From: Paraspadella gotoi
Taxonomy: Eukaryota; Chaetognatha
Assembly: GCA_051294375.1 (NCBI GenBank)
Contig: CM119268.1
Span: 13,523,761-13,587,760 of the forward strand
Reading direction: 5' to 3'
Length of the DNA stretch: 64,000 bases
Shown here in pieces: positions 1 through 19,216 of the stretch (the first letter of the stretch is position 1; the number at the start of each line of letters is the position of its first letter). Below the pieces are notes generated by a model. It saw only the letters and a list, made by a program, of their open reading frames with translations. It made no database searches and was not told where the DNA came from. A program made the translations under genes and the position numbers.

Positions 1-919
1 CCCTACGTGAATAAAAATGAATTTAGAATTATGAAACTTTTTTTCATTTGAATATGCTGATTTCGAATTTAAATTAATCTGTTAATATTTTATTTCCCAG
101 GGAGCGTATGAGAACTCTTTAGTAAAATCTCCTTTTGTTGAACCTAATTTCCATATTCCATAAATTCTTTTATTGTTGCCCATTCGTGACATATGTGAGT
201 TTCGACTTGTTTTATGTCGTCTTGTAGTACAAACTAAAACAGTAGCGATTATTTTCTTAGAATGTTTCGGATTTATCGTAATATAGTATTTTCTCTCCAA
301 ACTTCAGGTAAGAAAATAATTAAGGCAACAAATGTGTAAAAATACGTAGTTCTTAGAAGTAGTGCATATTTAGTGATTCTTAAACGTCACTTAAACTTAA
401 ACTTGATCGATGTGTACAATGACAATTATCAGTGAAGTTTGTAAAAAATCCATAGCTCATAAGCTTTTTAAACACGTTGAAAGTTATAAATAAATATAAA
501 TAATGATTTAAACTTAAGACAGTAGACATTATTGAATGAAAACCCCTTATGCATACATAATTACATATATACTTATTACAATTTCAGAACTACGTAAAAC
601 TATAAAATAAAAATCTTAAAAGCATAATAAGGATTATCAAAGCCATTATGATATTCATTCATTGATGCAGTTCAGGTCATTCAGTATCGTAGAACTAACA
701 AAACAATGCACGGTTATGAGAAGAGTAAAGAGAGAGAGAGGATGTAGAGGAATGGCAGAGGAGAAGATGAGAGAGGAGAATGATGAGACTGTATAGGCCC
801 GCAGCTTCGCTCTAACATCCAACATAATCGCCTCCCCACCTCGCGATCGGAGAACGTCATACGACGGATAAGAGAGAGCTGGACAGTTCCCAACGAAATC
901 GCCACTCATAATTTTTAGT
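1..919. other. AT-rich sequence with no supported gene
   Basis: No splice-bounded coding segment was found here. A small GC-richer patch at about 780-905 gives overlapping open frames on the minus strand, but they have no family resemblance, no consistent splice sites and no neighbouring exon. The rest is AT-rich with short homopolymers. The missing 5' exons of the dynein gene that begins at 4118 are not visible here. Confidence 0.5.
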
Positions 920-2564
920 GGAAAAAATTCTTAAAACAATAGGAATCGAGCCAGCTTTCGCATAGTCAAATATTAATGCGATGTAAAACTAAAAATGAAA
1001 TCCATGATAACCAATAATTGATGCGAGATAATAAAAAATCTGAGTGTTGATGAAGATAATCAAATGATTGATTCATGTTAGTCATTTCATTGAGATGTTA
1101 TAATCATTCATTGATATATTATTCATAATTGACAATCTATTGATGCGATGATAGTCATTCATATGACGCGATGAGTCATCAACTCTCGTTTATATATAAG
1201 AATAATCAAAATTTTTAGAAAAAAAAATCACACGAAAAATCTCGGATATAAATTCGGGATTTTGTATTGAGAAAAAACGCGCGAGGTAAATAATGCGGAA
1301 ATAAAGAAAAAAAAGATAATCAGCAATTTTTAGGAAAAAAAAAAAGCGCGATATAAATGGCGGAATAAAGAATAATAAAGAATAATCCAAAATTTTTAGA
1401 AAAAAAAATTCATCGAACGAAAATCTCGGATGTAAATTTGGGATTTTGTATTGAGAAAAAAGCGCGGAATAAATGGCGGAATTAATAGAAAGAAAAAAAG
1501 AGAGGACAGAGAGAGAGAGAGAGAGAGAGGAAGAGACAGAGAGAGAGAGAGAAAGATAGAGAGAAACTGGACCGCCCTGCAGAGCTGAACTCGTTTTTCG
1601 ACGTATCTGAGTAGGGACGAACTCTTTTCCTTTCTAATATTTTTTTTACTTATCAAAAAAAATTTTATTGTCCTCATCTTAAAAAAGTTTTAATCTTGAA
1701 TGAAATTTTAGATTGTTCTTTTTTTTTAAGAAGAAAAACCAGACGAGGTCAAATTCATATTTGCAATTTTAACTAATTTATAAATATATATCCCAACTAA
1801 AATAATTATTATTTTAAAAAAGAATAAAAATGATTAAATATATACACTAAAAAAATTTACAATTTTAAAATTTTAAAAATTGTTAGAATAACACAAAAAA
1901 AGTAATGTTTAATTTGACAATATTCTCTCTTCTCAACTCCTATTTTAGATATAATTTGCCAATAGTGGCCGACCGGTCCAAAGTTACATAAATAACAAAA
2001 ACAAAAAAATTTTTTTTGTTAGAAAGTTATATATGCAATTAAATTAATCCGCGCAATTGCCGGACATATAGCAGCTATATGTACAGCAGCAAGCTGATGT
2101 ACATGTGACATTGCCTGCATTTTTTTCTAAAATGAATCCATCAAAATCTCGGATGTAAATTTGGTTTTTGTATAGAGAAAAAAAAATAAATGGCGATAAT
2201 AAAATTTTTAGAAGGAAAAAAATAATAAGAATTTTCAAAAAACGAACGATCGTACATGGATGAGAGGAAAGGAAGAAGAAGAGAGAGAGAGAAGAGAGGA
2301 GAGAGAGAGAGAGAAGAGAGAGAAGAGAAGAAAAAGCTGAACAGAGCCGGAACTCGTTTACTCGTTTACTCGTCCCTGGTGAAAAAAAAAAAGTGACTAA
2401 AAAATTTTTTTTTGTAAAAAAAAAAAGAGAGAGAGAGAGATAGAGAGGAGCCGGAACTCGTTTAATGACGGAGGTGAAAAAAAAGGTGACTAAAAATTAT
2501 TTTTGTACAAAAAAAGAGATAGAAAGAAGAGAAAGAGAGAGAGAGAGCAGATAGAGAGAAAGAT

Positions 2565-2615
<51 letters not shown>

Positions 2616-2666
2616 CCGGAACTCGTTTACTCGTTTACAAGTGAATAAATTTTTTTTTTGTAAAAG

Positions 2667-2717
<51 letters not shown>

Positions 2718-3099
2718 AGAAAAGAGAGAGAAGTTTTCCGCCAACGATACGCAATATTAGGTCACTCTTGTTTATATCGGCGTGATCTCGGTCAAGTTGA
2801 TTTTTTTTATACACGTATCGTTTCCGTTGCCATCAAAACGCGTTATTAGGTCATGTTCCTCGACATTGTTTACTCGTTGCCCCGCAACGGCCACGAAATC
2901 CAGGTCAAGTAAGTTATTCTTCACATTTTCTCAAAAAAATCCACGAAAATCTCAGATGTAAATTTGGGATTTTGTATTGAGAAAGAAGCGCGGAATAAAT
3001 GGCGATAATAAAAGTTTTTAGAAGGAAAGAAATAATAAGAATTTTTCAAAAAACGGTGGTAAAACAAAGTGAATAATTTTTTTTGTTAAAAAAAAAGAG

Positions 3100-3139
<40 letters not shown>

Positions 3140-3985
3140 AGAGAAGAGGGAGACGGAGGAGAGAGAGAGAGAGAGCCTGAACTCGTTTTTTTAAACGATT
3201 CAGAAAAGGCCGCGCCTGATCAAATATATATGTTTTTTAGAAAGAAAAAAATAATCAGATTTTTCAAAAAACAACGATCACGCAAGAGATCGCACACAAA
3301 GAGAGACAGAGAGAAACTGAACTCGTTTTAAACGATTCAGAAAACAGCGCCTAAAAAAAAAATATATATAATTAAAAATAAATAAAAGAAAGGCAAAAAA
3401 TGTTACAATGGTTTACAATTAGAAACTTTTCCAATTTTTTCCAATCGCAGCTTGTAAAAGATTTATTTTTATTTGTATTAAAATTAAGATATAGCTTCTC
3501 ATTAAAAAATCCTTTGAGTTCCATTTTTATTAGAATATTAAAAAAAATTTTTTGAATTTCTATCTTCAATATTATTATACTGATAATATTAAATTAGCTT
3601 AAAGCATTTCTATATACTAATTTGGATATTATAATCAGTACTATAATCTCATTTGCATATTGCAGTAAATCAAATGAAGTGGAATTCAAACAAAAAATAC
3701 TTAAATCCAAATGTAATAAGAAAATATCAAAGCTATTTCAAGTTGAGAAGCCATATCTAATTTTAACTTACTATGATCGCACACTTTTGTAAAACTTTAA
3801 AATAATTCATAATAATTTTTATTTAAAAAAAACGGTAAGTGACAGCCAAACCTTAAAAGCGTAGTAGTTTTTATATATGAAAACAGCGTGACGGACGACG
3901 ACGACGACGACGACGTCACAAAGAAGCTCACCCGAATCAATATCAAGCCTGCAACCGCTTCGCCGGTCATGGCTTGATAATAATA
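920..3985. repeat. 3-kb repeat block, inverted copy of the 30.3-33.3 kb and 36.1-39.1 kb segments
   Basis: Read on the plus strand, this block matches the reverse complement of 30310-33285 and of 36106-39081, with frequent small indels. Landmarks shared by all copies are a degenerate ATTGATGCGATGATAATCATTC-like minisatellite (here 1000-1180), the ACCGGTCCAAAGTTAC segment (here near 1975), the CGATACGCAATATTAGGTCAC segment (here near 2744) and a (GAC)n tract followed by a CCGGTCA..GGCT segment (here 3895-3980). Inside it, 2270-3360 is a composite array of GA tracts separated by an ACTCGTTT-containing motif. No coding potential was seen. It may be a dispersed repeat or an assembly duplicate; identity across copies has not been computed. 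Confidence 0.75.
1000..1180. repeat. degenerate ATTGATGCGATGATAATCATTC minisatellite
   Basis: Successive degenerate units combining TTGATGCGATG, GATAATCA and ATTCATTGA are visible. The same array appears in the opposite orientation at about 33030-33235 and 38820-39030. It marks one end of the 3-kb repeat block. Confidence 0.6.
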
Positions 3986-4117
3986 AAGTTATTCCGAATT
4001 GAATGAAATACTTCTACTTTTCATTGAGCTTTATGCCTCGGTCCTAATTTTCAACATTTCTCCCTTTCAAAGAGAACATCCACATTTAACGGCGGCCATC
4101 TTGAATTTGTTTCACAG

Positions 4118-11310
<7,193 letters not shown>

Positions 11311-12976
11311 GGCTTTTTCCCTGTCGTCGTTTTAGTTCGATCTGTGTTATTTGCTCGCGCAAAGTTTTCTTGTGCAATATACATGTTGAAGAGACAGTAA
11401 AAATTGTTATGAGTTAGTGACAGAATCGTTCAATATAAGCAGTCCCTGAGCTTCGGATCAGGACGTAACACCGTGTTACAGGAGGGTCAAGCTCCCAGTC
11501 CCTCTTAATTGCTAGGTGACCACAGGGCGAGAACCCCGGACCTTTGGGTTGGGAGGCGAATGACCTGCCTCCTGCTCCAATGGCCGCTGATGAACGGTTG
11601 GTGGATTTTAGTCCGCCATAATTTGAAATTTGTGAATTGAATCTCTCTTTGACTTCTCATTTAAAGGAAAAAACCTTTTCGTTGGATGATAGTTAAGTTA
11701 CTTAGCATTATGTTCCCAACTGCTGAAGGAACTGTGATTAGGCGACGCACAATAAAAAATCTTTTAAGTTCCAATTTTCAAATACCGAACTATATAGGGT
11801 CGTGATAGCTTTATTAACACATGAAAAGTTAGGAAAAACAAACAGAATGATGTGTAGGGATTTCAAATGTGTAGGCTCGTGTATTAATTTTTTTTTTTTT
11901 TTGAAAAGGCAGAAAGGGTGTTTTTTTTTCTTTGTCAGTGACATAAGGTAATGACAGAAACATGCTTTAAAGGTTTTAACAGATCGGAATAAAAATTCAA
12001 ATAGATTCTTTGGAATGTTATGACAAAATATTAATGAACAGCGAAGGGGCGATGCTTTTAGGAAAATCAATCAGTTTCCCGTTCGAAAGTAAACATAATC
12101 ATTCTATGTACTAATCTATGTCAAATCGAATAATTTTAATTACGATGGGACACGTGTGCGTGTTTTTTTATGTTTTATTTAAAAGAGGATATGTTTTAAG
12201 AAATTATTAAAAGCATGTTTGAAAAAAAAGAGAGATGTTAGAAGTACATTTTAAAAGTTCAAGAATCTATAGGGAATAATTATGTTTGGCGGGATTATTA
12301 AATTACGGTCGTATTGACTATGAGGAATATTATAACTATCGCAAATAAAGATATAACATAGCATTAAAGATAAGGCTATGAGATGGTTTGGAACTTATTT
12401 AGCTGTTAAAAAGGATAAAAAAATCCTACTATTGTGTTTACTTGGAGTAAACCTTTTAGCATGTGTACATTTAAAGGCGTTAGGAGACAGAAATAGTTGG
12501 ACATGGGTGACAGTTGATTGCGTGAATAAAAAAAAATTAAAAACTTCAGAACGATTATTTTAATGATCTCAAGTGCCAGACTTGATCTTAATTCGCGGAG
12601 TGTTAAAAATAATGACCAACCTGAAAAAAATATAAAATGGTATTAATTTAATTCGACGGTCATCATGGCTTTCCCATTATCGCCTTAACTATCAGCAAAT
12701 ATTGAAAAAAAAATCTTTATTTTGGAACAATGTCCAAATGACATGCACGAATAACAACTATAGCTTTTGTTTTGTGGTAAAAATAGTTCTTTTTAATATA
12801 AACAGACTCAACAAACCAAAAAAAATTGGGAGTTATATTCCGACTCAAATGTTTGATTCGAGCGACGACGGACGGAGAAAGATGCTCATTTGTTTTGTAA
12901 TTTTGTTTTTTTTTTTTGAGAGAGAGAGAGAATAAATTGCCTTTGGCTTTTTTTTTTTTTATGTTTGTTTCCAACC
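11311..12976. other. Convergent intergenic region between DNAI4 and the minus-strand gene
   Basis: This region holds the 3' untranslated sequence of DNAI4 (AATAAA at 11751-11756), a SINE-like unit, and presumably the 3' untranslated sequence of the minus-strand gene, whose stop codon is at 12977-12979. A minus-strand AATAAA lies at 12716-12721. From about 11858 onward the sequence is mirrored near 21985. No open frame here has supporting splice sites. Confidence 0.6.
11440..11600 (-). mobile_element. tRNA-derived SINE-like sequence
   Basis: The minus strand reads as a tRNA-like segment: a GGAGGCAGGTCATTCGCCTC arm region, then GGTCCGGGGTTCTCGCC, which resembles a T-arm/B-box (consensus GGTTCGANNCC), then a non-tRNA body. 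It lies about 130 bp after the DNAI4 stop codon. It is not an intact tRNA gene because the acceptor stem is not evident. Family assignment is not possible here. Confidence 0.45.
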
Positions 12977-14476
12977 CTACATCTCCGCGGGAGAGATGGT
13001 ACCGTCGTCGCTCTCTAGCCTGATGATGGGTATGATGTTCCTCCTCGTCCTTCCGCTCCTTCCTCCTCCCTCTCCCTTTTCCCCTTCCTCCTCTTCTTCC
13101 TCCTCCTCTTCCTCCGGCACGAAGAGGGTCGTTATCTGTTTGTCGCCCACCATCTCGCTCGCCGTCGGCCGGAAGTCGTCGCTGACGCTCAGCTCGCGCC
13201 GCAGCTGCTGCAGCTCCGAGGTGAGGCTGCGCTGGCGCCGGGGGAAGCGCGGCGGAAGCGGGGGAGGAACGGAGGCGGCGGCGGCGGGAAGGGAAGGGTC
13301 GTGGGAGACGGCGTCTTCTTGCTCTTCCTCGATGCTTTCCTGGGAAAGCCAAAGAAGGAAATGACAATCGAAAAGAAGGAGGAAATGGAACAGTGAGATG
13401 CCCCAATCCCAATGGGCATCACGGGCAAACCCTTCGCTCTTCACAACCGCGACAACAACAACCGTCCCCTGCACCTGCGGACTCATCCTCCTGCTGCTGC
13501 AGCTGGACTGAATCTCCGGCGAGAGTCGATCCGAATCGAAGGAGAAGGACGTCAGCAACGACAGCGAATCTTGATGGGGCAGTTGCTGGGGAGTCTGCTG
13601 GTGCAACTGGGACGACGGTTGGCCCAGTTGAGCCGGCGACGGAATCGGGCTGGGATGAGGCCGCGCCGAGTCGGGCGCGCGGGCTGCGGGGGATTCGAAA
13701 CTCCCGCCGCCGCCGCCGGCGGCTGAGGCGGTGATGCCGGCTCAGCATCGCTCGTGAGGAGGAATATGGGTGGAGTCTTTAGGGTGGGGGGGAGTTTGGG
13801 GGGGTTGGTCAAAGAATAGGTGGGTCGGTGATGCGAGGACATCGAAAACAAATCTCTTCTCCATTTCTTTTCTTTTATTCCCTCACGACGTCGCATTAAC
13901 GCTGACAATTTATATCTTCGGGCTCATCGGTTCCCATTGGCATTGGTTCGCTTCCCATCCGTTCTCACCAACCTTAATCCTCTTTTATTATGTATCTCCC
14001 TTCTTTACTCACTTGTCCGTGAGCGGCTCGGGCTTGATGAACTCTTGGAAGAGGGCGTCCGTCTTTTCGTCGATGCTGTAGTCTCTTCCCTTGTAAAAAC
14101 TGGTCATGTGACGAGCGTGTCGAAGTCCTGAGGGCAGGAGGGACACGTGACCGATGAGGTATATGGTCGGTCGTCGGTCGGAAGGACAAATGTCACCGAA
14201 TATTTAATTGACTATAGTTACTCAAATTTATCGTCAGATCGTTTGCCCATAAATTGTCAATAATTCGTCAAAAATCTTTTTTTTTTAAAAAATCATCGAT
14301 TGCGACGATCGGCAATCAATAGTCAATCAATAGTAACCAATAAATCCAAACCTTGTCCGGGGATTAGTTGTGAGGAGCGGAAGAATCGCTTGAAGATGGA
14401 TTCCTTGGCGGAGGCGTTCTCGTCGAAAGAGTCACGCCCGCGACTCCCGCTTCCAAGTCGAGGATGCTTAAATCAA

Positions 14477-14563
<87 letters not shown>

Positions 14564-16590
14564 GAGTTGATAAAAAGTTAGTGGGAGAGTGGTTTTTTAA
14601 CGTGATAAAGGGAGACTCGAAATAGAAGAAGACGAAAACTCGAGCAGAGTGGAGAATTGGGGGGGGGGCGGCTTTACGTTTTAAAAAAAATCCAATATTC
14701 TTTGCTCTTTTTCAAAAAAAAAAAGATCGGTTTATGCTGCGAAAGCTTTTCCTACCTCTAATAGGTTCATTAGGCTTTTAACCAATTTTCAATTTCATTT
14801 AAGCTCTTCAAAAGCAAAATTTTTTCAAGGTTTTTTTTTTTTTCACTCAATTTTTTCCTAACGATCGCCTTCGGCGTTTTTTTTTTTTTTTTTTTTTTGG
14901 TCTTAACCAAATCATCGTCTTTTTTAAAAAAAAAATTTTTACTCTTTAATAATTTCAATTCTTCTCGTTCGTGAAGGTTGATTTGGAGGCATTGAAGTTT
15001 TTAAAAATGTTCCCTCCTAACTTACCCCAAGCCCCAATTGGGGTCCGTGTAATACGAGTTTCCGTATTTCGAGTTCGTAAACTCTTTTCTTCTTTTCGCC
15101 GCCGTTTTGACGATGTGCGACGGGGGTGGGTTCTTCAGAGCGGATGACCTGTCGAGCGGGAGAGTTTAGTGGATTGTAAAGTATGTAATATGAAGAATGT
15201 AATATTATGTAATATGTAATAATGTATAAAATAATAGTAAAAAGAGAAAGAAAAATCAATCCAAAAAAATCAATCAATCAATCACTAAAAATAGCAAAAA
15301 AATTCCTCACACCTGAATCTATTCTTCCTGGAGGCGGCGTTGCCTTCGGCGATCTTCATCGCGTCCAGGGTTCGATCCAGCGAACCCGAAGACCTCAGCT
15401 GCTTCAGCATCTTCTCCTTTCCTCCGGGATGACTTCCCACACCTCCGACCGCTGCGCCGCCCATCGCTCCCGCGGATGCCGCCGCTCCTGCCGCCACCGA
15501 CGACATCCCCATCGCCTTCGCCGCCCTGATTCTTCCTCTCTTGTCCTCGGGCGAGTTTTGATGATTTGAGTGATGATGATTCTGATGATGAAAAGAATGA
15601 CGATTCGACGGTTCTCGATTCTCTTTGTCTCCTCCTCCTCCTCCTCCTACGACTTCTCCTCTTCCTCCTCCTCCAACGGCTCCTCCTTCTGCTCCTCCTC
15701 CTTCTTCTTTGACGCTCACCTTTTCTTCTTCCATGGGCGTAGGCTCTTCCTCCTTTTCATCTCTTTCTTTATCGAGTTCTTCTCCTCCTTCTTTTTCTCC
15801 TCCTCCTCTCCTTCTCCTCCTCCTCCTCCCTTCTCTTCTTCTTTTTCTCTCTCCTCTCCTCATCCTCACTCCCTTCTTCTCTTTCTTCTTTTTCTCCTCC
15901 TCCTGTCCTCCTCCTCCTCCTCCTCCATCTCCATCGTCCTCACCAGTGTCCATGGATTCCTCTATCAGATCGATCGAGTCTATGGTGTCGGTCTTGTCGA
16001 GAGTGTCGCCCTTTTCGACGAGAGTGTCGGTCTTGTCGAAGGTGCCGCCCGAGCCGCCGGTGCCGACGGTGTCGGCCGTGACCGTGTCCTGTCGGTCGGT
16101 CTCGAAGGAGCCGTCGTAGGAGCGGGAGGAGCCGGCCGAGAGTTGACGAGGTTGGGGCGAGGGGACTTCGGAGTCAGTTGAGAAAAATTGGGAGAAATCG
16201 AAACGATAAAGGAGATTTATCGAAAGGCGATTTACTTAAAAGAAGATTTATCGAAAGGCGATTTACTTAAAAGAAGATTTATTGTAAGGGAATTCATAAT
16301 TTCCCCTTTCGGCCAATGACTGAAGATTCTGAAGAAACCTGGGCCCGTCCTGGGGGCTTTGATTTCCCCCCCCNNNNNNNNNNNNNNNNNNNNNNNNNNN
16401 NNNNNNNNNNNNNNNNNNNNNNNNNNNNNNNNNNNNNNNNNNNNNNNNNNNNNNNNNNNNNNNNNNNNNNNNNNNGCCAATAAGCATGACACCTTCAGTC
16501 GTGACCCGCTGGCTCGTTGAGTAATGCCATTAGCTCATGACCATTAACTATTGGGATCGGTCCCCAATGGTACCTTGGGGGGCGCGAAAA
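11858..16590. repeat. Left arm of a ~10-kb inverted duplication
   Basis: From about 11858 (GGGATTTCAAATGTGTAGGC) to about 16590 the sequence reappears as its reverse complement from about 21985 back to about 17240. This arm keeps the coding exons almost uninterrupted. The mirrored arm differs by many one-base insertions, deletions and substitutions. Two gaps (16374-16475 and 16591-16615) lie at its inner end. Confidence 0.9.
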
Positions 16591-19183
16591 NNNNNNNNNN
16601 NNNNNNNNNNNNNNNGAAAAAGAGATTATGGACCAGTTAGATCGGATTAATTGCAATCGAATTGGTGACCAATCCGTTCGTCCGGAATTAATTGGACGAG
16701 GAGATAGTCGGTTCTAACCCGTCGCCCCACACCCCTTGCCCTTCTTCCCCTCATTTTCTTTCTCTTATATCCTTTAAAGTACAAAAAGCATGGAAAAACC
16801 AAGCTGCCTCCAACGCGCCGGCGACCGGTTCGCGGCTCGACTCTCTCCCTCTCTCTCCCGGTAGCTCGATCTCCCTCTCTATCCCCGATCGCTCGCTCTC
16901 CCTCCGCGTCCCCATCTCCCGGTCCCCGCTTCGACTTTTCCGTCCACGAAGTCCGGGTTCCTGTCTCCCTCGTCGCCCGAGCGAAGGGCGAAGGAAGAGG
17001 AAAGGAAGGCGGGGGCGAGTTTGTCCGTGCCGGCGGGTGAGGTGGGGAGAGGGGGGGGAAGAGGGAGAAGGGTGGGGATTAGACAGAGGGGAAAATAGTA
17101 GTAAAGTGTCGGGAAGTAGCCCTAGTATTCCTCAGTGCCTCTGGACCGTAAACACAGAGATAAGGGGGCTGAAGAGGCTTTCCGCAACTTCTTTAACCCC
17201 TCCAGCCGCCATGGAACGGAACCTGGGTTGAAACAGGCTTTTTCGCGCCCCAAGGTACCATTGGGACCGATCCCAATAGTTAATGGTCATGAGCTAATGC
17301 ATTACCAACGAGCCAGCGGGTCACGACTGAAGGTGGTGTCATGCTTATTGGCGGTGGGAACTTATTCAATGCCCGAAGAAGAGTGGATGTGTACTAAAAA
17401 AAAATGAACTTAAAATTGCGACCAAAAAAATTCAGTATGAATGAGAAATTAAGAGGGGGAGGGGAATCAACCCCAGGACGGCCCAGTTTCTCAGAATCTT
17501 CAGTCATTGGCCGAAAAGGGGAAATTATGAATTCCCTTACAATAAATCTTCTTTTAAGTAAATCGCCTTTCGATAAATCTCCTTTATTCGTTCGATTTTC
17601 TCCCCAATTTTTCTCAACTGGACTCCGAAGGTCCCCTCGCCCCAAACCTCGTCAACTCTCGGCCGGCTCCTCCGCCTCCTACACGGCTCTCTCGAGACCG
17701 ACCGACAGGACACGGTCACGGCCGACACCTGTCGGCACCGCGGCTCGGCGGCACCTTCGAACAAGACCGACACTCTCGTGGGAAAAGCGGCGACACTCTC
17801 GACAAGACCGACACCATAGACTCGATCGATCTGATAGAGGAATCCAAGACACTGGTGAGGACGATGTAGATTGGAGGGAGTGGAGGAGGAGGAGGAGGAG
17901 AAAAGAAGAAGAAGAGAGGGAAGAGGGGAGAAAAAGAAGAGGATGAAGAAGAACTCGATAAAGGAAAGAGATGAAAGGAGGAAGAGCCTACGCCAGGAAG
18001 AAGAAAAAGGTGAGCGTCAAAGAAGAAGGGGAGGAGAGCAGAAGGAGGGAGCCGGTTGGAGGAGGAGGGAAGAGGGAAGTCGTGGACGAGGAGGAGGAGA
18101 CAAAGGAATCGAGAACGTCAATCGTCAATTCTTTTCATCATTCAGAATCATCATCACTCAAATTCATCAAAACTCGCCCGAGGGACAAGGAGAGGAAGAA
18201 TCAGGGCGGCGAAAGGCGATGGGATGTCGTCGGGTGGCGGAGGGACGGCGGCATCCGCGGGGAGCGATGGGCGGCGCAGCTGGTCCGGAGGTGTGGGAAA
18301 GTCATCCGGAGGAAAGGAGAAGATGCTGAGCAGCTGAGGTCTTCGGGTTCGCTGGATCGAACCCTGGACGCGATGAAGATGCCGAAGGCAACGCCGCCTC
18401 CAGGAAGATATAGGATTCAGGTGTGGGATATTTTTTTGCTATTTATGATTGATTCATGATTTTTTTGGATTGATTTTTTCTTTTCTTTTTACTATTATTT
18501 TATACATTAATTACATATTACATAATATTACATTCTTCATATTACATACTTTACAATCCACTAAACTCTCCCCGCTCGAAGGTCATCCGCTCTGAAGAAC
18601 CCACCCCCGTCGCACATCGTTCAAAACGGCGGCGAAAAGAAAGAAAAGAGTTTTACGAACTCGAAATACGGAAAACTCGTATTACACGGACCCAACTTGG
18701 GGCTGTGGGTAAGTTAGGAGGACATTTTTAAAGAACTTCAATGCCTCCAAATCAACCTTCACAACGAGAAGAATTGAAATTATTAAAGAGTAAAAATTTT
18801 TTTTAAAAGCGATGAATTTGGTTAAGACCCGAAAAAAAAAAAAAAAAAAAAAAAACGCCCGAAGGCGATCGTTAGGGAAAAAAAAATTGATGTGAAAAAA
18901 AAAAAAACCTTGAAAAAATTTGCTTTTGAATAGCTTAAATGGAAATTGAAAATTGGTTTTAAAAGCCCTTAATGAACCCTATTAGGAGGTAGAGAAAAGC
19001 TTTCGCAGCATAAACCGAATCCCTTTTTTTTTTGAAAAAGAGCAAAAATATTGGATTTTTTTTAAAACGTAAAGCCGCCCCCCCCCAATTCTCCACTCTG
19101 CCTCGAGTTTTGTCTTCTTCTATTTTCGAGTCTCCGTTTATCACGTTACAAAAACCACTCTCTCCCCCACTAACTTTTATCAA

Positions 19184-19216
<33 letters not shown>

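Noticed and set aside
655-909. Overlapping minus-strand frames in a GC-richer patch
   Set aside because: Two frames are open over the same bases and neither has splice signals or a recognised product.
15570-16181. Plus-strand Ser/Pro-rich frames
   Set aside because: They are antisense shadows of the Glu/Arg-rich minus-strand exon. Splice sites and phases support the minus strand.
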